Shown: positions 49,418 to 59,158, counted from the stretch's first letter. The stretch: DNA of 59,177 nt from Eximiradius proteiniborus (GCA_026415495.1 JAOAGZ010000004.1:1-59177), one strand, 5' to 3'. Program-made: numbers and translations. The notes: generated by a model from the sequence alone, not told the origin.

Positions 49418-50598
49418 CAGAATTTAATTGATAGTCCTCCGGATAATCCACTTTTCAGAGATGAATACCATTTATTCTGGAACTCATAGAACAGACCAGT
49501 ATTTTCTAAACCAACAAAAGCATAGATTTTGTTGGATAAGTAATACTTACCGCCAATTATAATTTTAGAAACAGGTCCGATACGAGTTCCGCCAATCATC
49601 CCACGAACAAAAGGGCTAACAGATTTGTAATCTTCGAAAGTGTATTGATAGGATGCCCCTGCCCAAAAAGCAGTGTAGTTTTGTTTTATCAACGAAGGAA
49701 ATTCATCTAAATCGCCTTTGAATTTCTGCACAAAGTCTTCTTGTCCGAGTTCTATCGCAACAGAATTTTTGGTGTCAAGATCATAGATAATTGCAAAACC
49801 AAAATTATTTAGAATTGGTTCGCTAATAGGCTTAACGTTAGTATTCACAAAGTTTTTAGCTTCGAAAAAACGGATTTGCATCGAAAGCTTATCTAAAAAT
49901 TCGGTTTTTGTAAATGCATTTTCGAGAATCTGTGAAAAACGCTTATTGTTGTTGAACAACAAGTTAGAATTGGGCTCGACAAAATTACTTATGTCAATAA
50001 AAAATACATTATTATCAGCGGGTAGATTTGCACCTTCTTCATCAACTTTTGATAGTTCTCTCAATTGAGATGGAACAGGATTGAAGTTTCTCAGAGGAAC
50101 TGATGTTACTTGTGAACTATTGAATTTAGTAAGATGTTTGGGTAGCACTTTATCATCCACACTAAAAGAGCCCGTTTGAGGAATTTCTTTTGGTAAATCA
50201 AATTTCGCAGGAGTTGACGCAAGAGTGGTATTATCTTGCGACTGTTTATTATCAAAGAATTGATAATAAACGAAAGGAATAAGTAGAAGCAAAAGCGAAG
50301 ACAAAATCAAAGTTAATCTTTTATTAAGCAACTTCGAATAAAATGTTTTAGGAACATCAGGTGCTACGGCAGAAGTAGCCCCGATAGCAGCAAAAATATT
50401 TTGTTTCAAAGTCTCTGGTGGCGATAAGAGAGACTTTTTCAAAGTTTGAGAGATAATGATTTGCTGTCGCATCTCTTCCTGCAATTGAGGACTTGACGCC
50501 ATTGTAAGAAACAGGCTTTCGCGTTCGGAGGCGTCAAGTTCACCATCGAGGAAGGCGACAATTTTTTCAGAATAATTAATATTTAGAAAGTCATTCAT
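49417..50598 (-). CDS. anti-sigma-like N-terminus, single TM, C-terminal beta-barrel-like region
   Basis: FLDGELDASERESLFLTMASSPQLQEEMRQQ (anti-sigma-like), TM LTLILSSLLLLLIPFVYYQFF, C-terminal alternating-residue strands ending GLSGGLSIKF. Confidence 0.7.
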   Translation of the reverse strand: MNDFLNINYSEKIVAFLDGELDASERESLFLTMASSPQLQEEMRQQIIISQTLKKSLLSPPETLKQNIFAAIGATSAVAPDVPKTFYSKLLNKRLTLILSSLLLLLIPFVYYQFFDNKQSQDNTTLASTPAKFDLPKEIPQTGSFSVDDKVLPKHLTKFNSSQVTSVPLRNFNPVPSQLRELSKVDEEGANLPADNNVFFIDISNFVEPNSNLLFNNNKRFSQILENAFTKTEFLDKLSMQIRFFEAKNFVNTNVKPISEPILNNFGFAIIYDLDTKNSVAIELGQEDFVQKFKGDLDEFPSLIKQNYTAFWAGASYQYTFEDYKSVSPFVRGMIGGTRIGPVSKIIIGGKYYLSNKIYAFVGLENTGLFYEFQNKWYSSLKSGLSGGLSIKF

Positions 50599-51179
50599 TT
50601 TATTTTACCAATTTTGTTTTTTTCATTTTCGTTTAAAAAAGGTGCCAAAAATTCTCTCAGTTTGTTTTTAGCACGAAAGATACGTATTCGAACAACCGGC
50701 ATAGAAACACCGAGAATATCGGCAATTTCCTGATAAGAAAAGTCCATAAACTCGCGCAATACCAAAACTTCCCGGTATTTTTCGGGAAGAGCATCTAATC
50801 CGATATCAACAAGCTCGTTAATTTCTTTATTTTCATAAGATTTGTCGTAATAAGCGAAGTTAAAATTAGAAATATCCAGATGTGTTGAATTTTTTGATTT
50901 TTTTTCGTTAAGGCACAGATTTCTTGCAGTTTTTATCAAGAAGCCAATTACGTTGGTCATATTTTTGGATTTTTTTGAAAATTCATAGAAACGAATAAAT
51001 GTTTCTTGAAAAATGTCGTCCGAAGCTGGTGAGTTATTTAAAATTTTTCTTATATAAGTATAGATTTTCGATGAATATCTATTGTATAATTCTTCGAAAG
51101 CAAGAAACGAGAGTTTGTCTTCTTTTGCCATCAGCAAAAAAAGTTGCTCATCTTTAATATTTTTTAAATCACTATTCAT
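50595..51179 (-). CDS. ECF RNA polymerase sigma factor
   Basis: Region 2 SPASDDIFQETFIRFYEFS; region 4 LPEKYREVLVLREFMDFSYQEIADILGVSMPVVRIRIFRAKNKLREFL. Confidence 0.93.
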   Translation of the reverse strand: MNSDLKNIKDEQLFLLMAKEDKLSFLAFEELYNRYSSKIYTYIRKILNNSPASDDIFQETFIRFYEFSKKSKNMTNVIGFLIKTARNLCLNEKKSKNSTHLDISNFNFAYYDKSYENKEINELVDIGLDALPEKYREVLVLREFMDFSYQEIADILGVSMPVVRIRIFRAKNKLREFLAPFLNENEKNKIGKIK

Positions 51180-51300
51180 TTAATAGAAAAACAATCGAAC
51201 AGCATAAAAGTAACAAAAAAATTTCACAAAATTTCAAACTAATAATTCATAAAAAATTGCTAATTTTATTGAATGTTAAATATTTTTCGAATAATTAATA

Positions 51301-52767
51301 ATGGAAATCAGGTTATATAATTCATTAACAAAAAAAGTAGAAAAATTTGCACCAATCAAAGACAATGAAGTAAGGATGTATTCTTGCGGTCCAACAGTTT
51401 ATAATTACGCACATATAGGCAATATGAGAGCATTTTTATTTGCAGATTTTCTGCAAAGGGTATTAAGAGTTGTGGGTGGATATAAGATGCGATGGGTGAT
51501 GAATATAACAGACATAGATGATAAAACGATACGCGATAGTCAGGTTGGTTCTCGAGAGTGGAAGAACGAAATGGGCGAACAAACAGAAGATCCTAAAGAA
51601 AATTTAAGAAAATTCACGGATTATTATTTGAATGCATTTATTGAGGATATTTCGAGGTTAGGCATAAAAAAAGAGCACTTTTATTCTATGCCAAGAGCGA
51701 CGGAATATATTGATGCTATGCAAGAATTGATATTGAAAATAATTAAAAATGGCTTTGCTTATATTTCAGAAGGCTCTGTATATTTTGATGTTTCTGCCTG
51801 GCGAAAAGTTGATGTTTATGGGAAACTATATAAAATTGATTTTGATAATTTCAAAAGCGGATATAGAATTGATACTGATCAATACGAAAGAGAGCAAGCA
51901 AGCGATTTTGTTTTGTGGAAAGCACACAAAGAAGGCGAACCGTACTGGGATTTTTACATAGATGGGACAAACTATCCGGGACGTCCCGGCTGGCATATCG
52001 AATGTTCGTCTATGGAGTATGAGTTATTAGGGTTGCCATTTGACATACATACAGGTGGAGTTGATTTAAAATTCCCGCATCACGAGGATGAAATTGCACA
52101 AAGCAAGGCTGGATATAGCATTGAACCGACAGCGTTTTGGTGCCATAATGAATTTTTAGAAGTAGAAGGCGAAAAGATGAGCAAATCGCTTGGGAATTTC
52201 TTTACTCTCAGAGACTTAATAGGCAAAGGGTTAGACCCAATAGATATTCGTTTTGCAATGCTATCGGCACATTATTCATCAAAATATAATTTTACTTTTG
52301 GTGGAATAAGTGCAGGAAGGAAAGCAAGATTAAAGGTACAGGAATATATTTACGAATTGTGGGATAAAACTGCCGGGATTGCGGATGAAAAAGTTGAAGG
52401 CTTAGCACTTGAATTGCAGAACAGAATATTTACAGAGCTTGCAAATGATTTGCATTCTCCGAAAGCATTAGCAGCGTTGTTTTCGTTCATTAATGAAAAC
52501 GAGGTTGATAAAATTAGTGTGGAAGATGCAAGAAAATTATTAACTGTAATGTCGCAATTAAATGAAATATATGAAGCTTGGGAAATATCTGAACGAAAAG
52601 AAATCAAAGAAGAAATTCCACAAGAAGTGCTAAAATTAGCTGAAGAAAGATTAATGGCGAAAAAAGCAAAGGATTTTAAGCGAGCCGATGAAATCAGAAA
52701 CAAAATATTAGAAATGGGATATTCGATAAAAGACACAAAAGAAGGTTACGAAATATCAAAAGGCTAA
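51301..52767 (+). CDS. cysS: cysteine--tRNA ligase
   Basis: YSCGPTVYNYAHIGNMRAFLFADFLQR, PGWHIECSSM, DLKFPHHEDEIAQS, KMSKSLGNFFTL. Confidence 0.97.
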   Translation: MEIRLYNSLTKKVEKFAPIKDNEVRMYSCGPTVYNYAHIGNMRAFLFADFLQRVLRVVGGYKMRWVMNITDIDDKTIRDSQVGSREWKNEMGEQTEDPKENLRKFTDYYLNAFIEDISRLGIKKEHFYSMPRATEYIDAMQELILKIIKNGFAYISEGSVYFDVSAWRKVDVYGKLYKIDFDNFKSGYRIDTDQYEREQASDFVLWKAHKEGEPYWDFYIDGTNYPGRPGWHIECSSMEYELLGLPFDIHTGGVDLKFPHHEDEIAQSKAGYSIEPTAFWCHNEFLEVEGEKMSKSLGNFFTLRDLIGKGLDPIDIRFAMLSAHYSSKYNFTFGGISAGRKARLKVQEYIYELWDKTAGIADEKVEGLALELQNRIFTELANDLHSPKALAALFSFINENEVDKISVEDARKLLTVMSQLNEIYEAWEISERKEIKEEIPQEVLKLAEERLMAKKAKDFKRADEIRNKILEMGYSIKDTKEGYEISKG

Positions 52768-54725
52768 CTAATTACCTTTCTTACTATTTCGATATTCTCA
52801 ACGCTACCGAATAACAGAATAATATCCCCCGATTGAAGGCGGAAATCAGGAGGGGGATTGATTATAACTTCCGAGGAACGCTGAACAGCGATAATAGCTG
52901 TTGAATATTTGCCGCGTAAATCAGATTCGAGCAAAGATTTGCCGTCAAGGAAAGAATTTTTGTTTACTTTTGTTGCATAAGTTCGATGGTTGCTTAACTT
53001 AGAAAGAAAAACCTTATGTTTGATGGATTTTTTGATATTTCTAAACAGTTCATATCTATTTCCACGAATATAATTAGCGAATTTTTCAATATCTTCGGAA
53101 GGGACATTAAAGATATGCAAAACGCGGGTAAAAATTTCAATGGAAGTTTCAAATTCTTCCGGAATAACTTCATCAACACCCAGAGAATAAAGAGGCTCCA
53201 TTTCTCTGTCGTAGCGAGTTCTAATAATCAGGTAAACATTTGGGTTCATTCTTTTGACAGACTTAGCGATTGCACGTTCAGCAATGGGGTCCGGGATAGT
53301 TGAGACGACGATTTTGGCAGTAGCAATACCAGCTTTGGAAAGAATAAGCTCACGAGTTGCATCACCAAAGATAATTCTTTCTCCTTTTTTGGCTTCTTCT
53401 CTGACGGTTACGGGATTCATTTCAATAACAGAATAAGGGATATTAGCAAACTTAGCAGCGGCGGCTAAGTTTCTTCCGTTTAGTCCAAACCCAATTATTA
53501 TAAGGTGATTACTTAGATTGAAAATATTGTGGATTTCATTATCGATGGATTTATCTTTTTTATATTTTTCTGAAAAATTATTAATCAGAAGCATTCCGAG
53601 TTCAATCATAATAGGATTAATTGTAATAGAAAGAACAGTTGTAGCAAGAAAAAGCTGGTGAGTGAAATCATCGATAAGACCGAATGAAATACCAGTAATT
53701 GCCAAAACGAAAGCAAATTCCCCAATCTGAGCAACTGTCAAGCCGGTTAGAACAGATGCCCGAATGCTTTTGGTGAGCAAGTAAGATGGGATAAATGCAG
53801 AAATGAACTTAATTGTAATTAACAAAAACAGTGCTAAAAGAACAATACCATAATTATGAAGAAGAAAGTTTATATCAAGAAGCATTCCGACAGAAACGAA
53901 GAAAAAGCTTGCAAAAACTTCTTTGAAGGGTTCAATGTTTGATAATGCTTCTTCGCTATATTCAGTTTCAGAAATGACAAGACCGGCAATAAATCCACCA
54001 AGTGCGAGAGAAATTCCGATTAAAGAAGAAATCCATACTGTAATAATGCAAATAGACAAGATGACAAGGATAAACAGTTCTTTGATACGAGTTTTAGCAA
54101 TATGAAAAATCAAATTTGGCATTATATATTTGACAGAAACAAAGATAAAACCGACAATAAACAAAGTTTTTCCCAAAAGGATAATAATTTCTTCCTCAAT
54201 TTTTATTTCTCCACCTACAAGAAGCGGAATGAACAAAAACATTGGCAAAATTGCCAAATCCTGGAAAATTGAAATAGACAAAGAAAGCCTTCCCGACGGG
54301 CTATCGGTGCCTAAACGGTGAGAAATAATTTTCATCACCAAAGCAGTGGAGCTAAGAGCAATTAAAAAACCAATAAAAATTGCCTGATTAAGGTTAAAAT
54401 TCAAAAAAGAAGAGAGAAAAACAGACAATGCAATTGCAATACCAACTTGCAATCCACCACCAACGAACACATTCCGTTTGATAGCGAAAAGTTTAGTTAA
54501 GGAAAATTCTATACCAACAGAAAACAGAATTAATATAACACCTACTTCTGCAATAAGTTGCACCTGAGACAAATCAGAGATAAGCTTCAATCCAAAAGGA
54601 CCGATAAGCATACCTGTGAGCAGAAAACCAACGATAGAAGGTAATTTGAGCTTATGGAACAAAAAAACAACGAAAATCGAAGTGCTAATAATAATTAATA
54701 AGTCTTTTAAAAGATGGTGTTCCAT
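52764..54725 (-). CDS. CPA2-type cation:proton antiporter with TrkA-N and TrkA-C domains
   Basis: KLPSIVGFLLTGMLIGPFGL, many TM, Rossmann HLIIIGFGLNGRNLAAA, C-terminal TrkA-C-like segment. Confidence 0.93.
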   Translation of the reverse strand: MEHHLLKDLLIIISTSIFVVFLFHKLKLPSIVGFLLTGMLIGPFGLKLISDLSQVQLIAEVGVILILFSVGIEFSLTKLFAIKRNVFVGGGLQVGIAIALSVFLSSFLNFNLNQAIFIGFLIALSSTALVMKIISHRLGTDSPSGRLSLSISIFQDLAILPMFLFIPLLVGGEIKIEEEIIILLGKTLFIVGFIFVSVKYIMPNLIFHIAKTRIKELFILVILSICIITVWISSLIGISLALGGFIAGLVISETEYSEEALSNIEPFKEVFASFFFVSVGMLLDINFLLHNYGIVLLALFLLITIKFISAFIPSYLLTKSIRASVLTGLTVAQIGEFAFVLAITGISFGLIDDFTHQLFLATTVLSITINPIMIELGMLLINNFSEKYKKDKSIDNEIHNIFNLSNHLIIIGFGLNGRNLAAAAKFANIPYSVIEMNPVTVREEAKKGERIIFGDATRELILSKAGIATAKIVVSTIPDPIAERAIAKSVKRMNPNVYLIIRTRYDREMEPLYSLGVDEVIPEEFETSIEIFTRVLHIFNVPSEDIEKFANYIRGNRYELFRNIKKSIKHKVFLSKLSNHRTYATKVNKNSFLDGKSLLESDLRGKYSTAIIAVQRSSEVIINPPPDFRLQSGDIILLFGSVENIEIVRKVIS

Positions 54726-54727
54726 AG

Positions 54728-55621
54728 CTAAAATTTCAAATAGTGCATTAATTTATAAACCAAGCTGGCAGTGGTAAGGTCTGGGAGGTGCAATCCATCG
54801 ATCGGAGCCAGTTCAACAACATCAAAGCCGATGATTTTCTTGTTTTGCTTTTGCATTTCGTAGAAAATATCTAATACTTCAGCATAGAAAAGTCCGTTGG
54901 GTTCGGGAGTGCCTGTTGATGGCATAAGAGAAGGGTCGAAACAATCGACATCGAATGTAACATAAACGTTTTCTGAAAGGGTGTCGGCAACAGCTTTCTG
55001 CCAATTATCACCCCAGATTTTTCTACGAATTTGCCAAGAGTAGAAAGTATTAATATTATTTTGTTTGATAAAATCGGCTTCTTCGATACATTGGGCACGA
55101 ATACCAACCTGAGTAATATTATTAGTGCCAAAAAATTCCACAACCCGATGCATAAAAGAAGCGTGAGAGTATGGATTATCTTCATAATTTTCGCGTAAAT
55201 CTGAATGAGCATCGAAATGCAAAATCGACATATCTGGATATTTTTTGAAGTGCGATTTTATAGGAGCAGTAGAAATTGTGTGTTCGCCACCAAGAGTAAC
55301 CACAAATTTGCCATCAGCAAGGAGTTGATCAACGGTTTGTTCAATCAAATCCAATGCTTCTTTGTCGTATTTTCCATTAAATTCAATTGGGTAAAGCGTT
55401 GCAATACCTTTATCAAAGCAAAGCTGACTGTTAAATTCCTCATCATAAAATTCGACATAGTGAGAAGCAGCAATAATGGCTTCGGGTCCGAGAGAGGTGC
55501 CTTGTCCGTAGCTTGTAGTATGTTCGTAAGGCACTGGGAGAACAACAATTTGAGAGTTGTCATAAGATGAGAAATCTTCTTCAATTGCAAGGAAATTTTC
55601 AGAAATATTCTTAGTTTTCAT
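54728..55621 (-). CDS. speB: agmatinase/arginase family protein
   Basis: LGGEHTIS, ILHFDAHSDLRENYEDNPYSHASFMHR, YVTFDVDCFDPSLMPSTGTPEPNG. Confidence 0.93.
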   Translation of the reverse strand: MKTKNISENFLAIEEDFSSYDNSQIVVLPVPYEHTTSYGQGTSLGPEAIIAASHYVEFYDEEFNSQLCFDKGIATLYPIEFNGKYDKEALDLIEQTVDQLLADGKFVVTLGGEHTISTAPIKSHFKKYPDMSILHFDAHSDLRENYEDNPYSHASFMHRVVEFFGTNNITQVGIRAQCIEEADFIKQNNINTFYSWQIRRKIWGDNWQKAVADTLSENVYVTFDVDCFDPSLMPSTGTPEPNGLFYAEVLDIFYEMQKQNKKIIGFDVVELAPIDGLHLPDLTTASLVYKLMHYLKF

Positions 55622-55699
55622 ATCTATTTGCCAATTTATACAAAATTATATTAACGAAAATGAAGTCTTTATCATTTATTTAATAAATTAATTCAGTAG

Positions 55700-55736
55700 T
55701 TAATTCGTTAAAGATTTTATTTAATTCGTTAAAGAT
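55700..55736. repeat. exact 16-bp tandem direct repeat TTAATTCGTTAAAGAT, 21-bp period
   Basis: Copies at 55700-55715 and 55721-55736 in the speB/outer-membrane-protein intergenic region. Confidence 0.9.
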
Positions 55737-55764
55737 ATGACAAATAAATTAATCTGAGGGAAAA

Positions 55765-56544
55765 ATGAAAAAAGTATTATTTTTATTATTATTTGTATTA
55801 TTAGCTACTTCAAGCATATTAGCGCAAGATGACGAGTTGGATAATTATTCATTCGAAACTGAGCCATTGAAAAGCGAAAGCAATCCTTATTTTTCGGTCG
55901 GAGCTGGTTATCAGCTTACTTTTTTGACGCTAAATTATGATGAACTCAACAAATATGTTGCTGATAAGCTTGGTTTAGATGAGTTTAGCGGAATATTCAC
56001 GTTAGGCGGGGTGCATGGATTTACAGGGTTAGTTGTTATCCCAAACACCCGACTTGGCTTTTATGGAGTAAGTGGGAGCAAAATTTCGGAAAAAGAAAAT
56101 TCTTCTACAAATTTGAAAAGAACTGCTGAACTAAAAGTGGCAATTAACGGTTTTTCGATTGATTATGGAATAGTGCCAATAAAAAGTCTGGCTGTGCTTC
56201 CGGGTGTTAATTTTGGGTGGGGAAATTATATTCTTGAAACAACAGAGACGCCCACTACAATTGACTGGAAAGACGTTGATAACATTATAGTTGGCTCAGC
56301 TAAAATGAACAGAATTGAGAACAAATTTATGATGGTTCAGCCACAATTGAGTATTGAGTATGCGGTTACCAATTTCGCAATGATACGTGCAAATGTTCAT
56401 TATAACCTGACTTTTGATAATCCATTGGTAGATAAAAAATGGACATTTAATAAAGATGCAAAACTGAAAAATACACCAAATAATATGAATAGTAACGGAT
56501 TAGGATTGCAGATAGGCATATACTTAGGATTGTTTAATTATTAA
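55765..56544 (+). CDS. outer membrane beta-barrel-type hypothetical protein
   Basis: Signal peptide MKKVLFLLLFVLLATSSILAQ; strand-rich, ends LGLQIGIYLGLFNY. Confidence 0.65.
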   Translation: MKKVLFLLLFVLLATSSILAQDDELDNYSFETEPLKSESNPYFSVGAGYQLTFLTLNYDELNKYVADKLGLDEFSGIFTLGGVHGFTGLVVIPNTRLGFYGVSGSKISEKENSSTNLKRTAELKVAINGFSIDYGIVPIKSLAVLPGVNFGWGNYILETTETPTTIDWKDVDNIIVGSAKMNRIENKFMMVQPQLSIEYAVTNFAMIRANVHYNLTFDNPLVDKKWTFNKDAKLKNTPNNMNSNGLGLQIGIYLGLFNY

Positions 56545-56575
56545 TTTGTATTTTATTGATTTTTTATTATTTTTG
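56545..56575 (+). promoter_or_regulatory. Bacteroidota-type promoter (TTTG-N19-TATTTTTG)
   Basis: TTTG at 56545-56548, 19-nt spacer, TATTTTTG at 56568-56575, about 50 bp upstream of the CAU tRNA. Confidence 0.65.
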
Positions 56576-56627
56576 TAGTCTATGAAATATCTATATAACG
56601 AGATTTCATAGGTAAAAATAAGTGTGG

Positions 56628-56701
56628 GGGCCTGTAGCTCAATTGGTTAGAGCGCCGGACTCATAATCCGTCGATTGGGGGGTCAAGTCCCTCCAGGCCC
56701 A
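56628..56701 (+). tRNA. tRNA with CAT anticodon (elongator Met or Ile2)
   Basis: GGGCCTG acceptor pairs with CAGGCCC, D arm GCTCAATTGGTTAGAGC, anticodon loop CTCATAA. Confidence 0.9.
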
Positions 56702-56708
56702 CAAAAAG

Positions 56709-56737
56709 AAACTGCCTCGAAACGGCAGTTTTTTTGT
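56709..56737 (+). terminator. Rho-independent terminator
   Basis: aaactgcc-tcgaaac-ggcagttttttt directly after the tRNA. Confidence 0.9.
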
Positions 56738-56867
56738 TTAAGTATGAAGTAAATAAAGATGTTGTTGATTTTCCCACTCCTGAAATAAATCCTATTATCA
56801 GTCGAAATACATTACATTTCTATAAAAAGAATTAAAAATCTTGGAATTAGTAACAACTATGATTAAA

Positions 56868-56900
56868 TAAAAAAGGCTGTCCTAAATGAATGGACAGCCA
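56868..56900 (-). terminator. Rho-independent terminator
   Basis: Minus strand: ggctgtcc-type stem (GGACAGCC/GGCTGTCC) followed by tttttt, downstream of pckA. Confidence 0.85.
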
Positions 56901-56920
56901 TAGAAAAATATCAGAGTATA

Positions 56921-58576
56921 TTAATAGTTTCGAACGATGCGTTGAGGACCAGCTTTTTTGACTTCATCGGGGCAACCGCTTTCGAACAATTTGAAGTTTT
57001 CGATATAGCGAGCTGCAAGAGCATCGTATTTGCTCCAGTATTCGTCTTTATTGCCCCAAGCGTTAGATGGTTCGAGCACATCATCGGGAACACCCGGACA
57101 GGTAAGTGGAACGCGGAAACCGAAAACTTTATCAGTTCTGTATTCAACATTATCGAGCAAACCGTCCAAAGCAGCATTAAGCATATTACGGGTATGGCGA
57201 ATACTAATACGTTTGCCAACACCAAATTTTCCTCCAACCCAACCGGTATTAACAAGCCAGCAACGAGTGCCGTGTTTTTCCATTTTGCTACGCAACAAAT
57301 TAGCATAATAGAATGGATGATGTACCATAAAAGGTGCACCGAAGCAAGCACTGAAAGTAATTTCTGGTTCGATACCAAGCCCGATTTCTGTTCCAGCAAT
57401 TTTGGAAGTGTAGCCACTGATGAAATGATACATAGCCTGGTTCATATCGAGACGAGCAATTGGAGGGAGCACACCAGTTGCATCGCAAGTAAGGAATATC
57501 ACGTCTTTTGGATGAGTACGTGACATCTTTTCAGGCAGAGAGTTAGGAATAAAGTCGAGCGGATACGATGCACGAGTATTTTCAGTAAGCATATCATCGT
57601 CCAAATCAATTTTGCGAGAAGCCGGATCGTAGATAACATTTTCCAAAATAGTGCCGAAGCGGCGAGTACAGGAATAGATTTCCGGCTCGTGTTCGGCAGA
57701 AAGGCGAATAACTTTTGCATAGCACCCCCCTTCGAAATTGAAAACGCCTTCGTCGCTCCACCCGTGTTCGTCGTCGCCAATAAGCTTACGGCGAGGGTCG
57801 GCAGAAAGAGTTGTCTTACCAGTACCTGAAAGCCCGAAGAACAGAGCTACACCACCATCATTTCCAACATTTGCTGAGCAGTGCATAGCCATAACATTTT
57901 CGAGTGGTTTAAGGAAATTCATAACTGTAAAGATAGTTTTCTTAATTTCGCCGCCATACATACTGCCAGCGACAATAGCCATACGTTTTGCAAAATTAAT
58001 TACCATAGCGGTTTCGGTTCGTGTGCCATCAATTTTGGGGTCGGCTTTGAATGATGGAGCAGCAAACAGTGTGAATTCAGGAACGTGGTTCTTTAAAGCA
58101 TCGCGATTTTCGATCGGAATAAACATATTGCGAGCAAAAAGGCTTTGCCAAGCATATTCAGTAACTATTCTAATTGGCATACGATAATTTGGGTCGGCTC
58201 CGACGTAGCAATCCTGAACAAAGAGCTCTTCGCCCTGCCAATATGCCAACAAGCGAGTGAGCAAAGAATTGAAATTTTCTTGGGTAACCGGACGATTATA
58301 TACACCCCACCAAATTTTATCACGAGTAAGTTCTTCATCAACGATAAATTTATCGTTGGCAGCGCGAGCAGTCCATTTACCAGTGTTTACCACAAGAGCA
58401 CCGCCAGAAGTAAGATGACCCTCGCCACGAAAGACAGCTTCTTCGATGAGAGCAGGAGTTGACAAATTCCAATAAACTCTATCTAAATGCTGAAGTCCGT
58501 GGTTAGCAAGTTTGAAATCGCTTGCATATTCACGTGCGTGTTTGGAGGCTGGAGTTGGAAATTCTAAATATTTCAT
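56921..58576 (-). CDS. pckA: phosphoenolpyruvate carboxykinase (ATP)
   Basis: FFGLSGTGKTTLSADPRRKLIGDDEHGW, GGCYAKVI, RTHPKDVIFLTCDATGVLPPIARL. Confidence 0.97.
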   Translation of the reverse strand: MKYLEFPTPASKHAREYASDFKLANHGLQHLDRVYWNLSTPALIEEAVFRGEGHLTSGGALVVNTGKWTARAANDKFIVDEELTRDKIWWGVYNRPVTQENFNSLLTRLLAYWQGEELFVQDCYVGADPNYRMPIRIVTEYAWQSLFARNMFIPIENRDALKNHVPEFTLFAAPSFKADPKIDGTRTETAMVINFAKRMAIVAGSMYGGEIKKTIFTVMNFLKPLENVMAMHCSANVGNDGGVALFFGLSGTGKTTLSADPRRKLIGDDEHGWSDEGVFNFEGGCYAKVIRLSAEHEPEIYSCTRRFGTILENVIYDPASRKIDLDDDMLTENTRASYPLDFIPNSLPEKMSRTHPKDVIFLTCDATGVLPPIARLDMNQAMYHFISGYTSKIAGTEIGLGIEPEITFSACFGAPFMVHHPFYYANLLRSKMEKHGTRCWLVNTGWVGGKFGVGKRISIRHTRNMLNAALDGLLDNVEYRTDKVFGFRVPLTCPGVPDDVLEPSNAWGNKDEYWSKYDALAARYIENFKLFESGCPDEVKKAGPQRIVRNY

Positions 58577-59158
58577 AGCCAATCCCTCACTAATTTACGT
58601 TCACCAATATAAAGTTCGTTAGGTGAGTTCGGGTCTAAAGCCCATTTAATGCGTTCAATACCTTCTGTAATATCTTTAATAGTACCGCAAGTAGAGAGTC
58701 GCAAGAAACCATCCATACCGAATTCAATACCGGGAACAGTCAGGACGCGAACTTTTTCGAGAAGGAATTCGCTAAGCTTGCGGGAATCTTTTTCGTAATG
58801 GCTAAAATCAGCAAAGCAATAGAAAGTGCCATCGGGCTTATAAGCACGAACACCCTCAAAAGCATTTAATCGTTCCATCATCACATTGCGATTATTTTCA
58901 AGGGTTCGGCGAAGGTTTTCAACACCTGATTGAGTTCCATTCAAAGCACCAACTGCAGCTTTTTGAAGCACAACGCTTGGACCGGAAGTTTGGTGTCCCT
59001 GTATGTTAGTCATAACACGAATTAGGTTTTTATTAGCGACAGCCCATCCGATACGGAAACCGGTCATAGAATATTGCTTGCTAATACCATTGATAAGGAT
59101 TAATTTGGAGTTTTCACCCAAATCTTTAGCATATTCATAGCAATTAATTGGTTTACGT
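58573..59158 (-). CDS. class I/II pyridoxal-phosphate aminotransferase, partial (5' end missing)
   Basis: LILINGISKQYSMTGFRIGWAVANKNLI (PLP lysine SK region); truncated by the contig end and adapter. Confidence 0.88.

Noticed and set aside
56942-57523. 193-aa plus-strand ORF
   Set aside because: Lies entirely antisense to pckA, which has strong motifs; antisense shadow of coding sequence
57738-58187. 149-aa plus-strand ORF
   Set aside because: Antisense shadow of pckA
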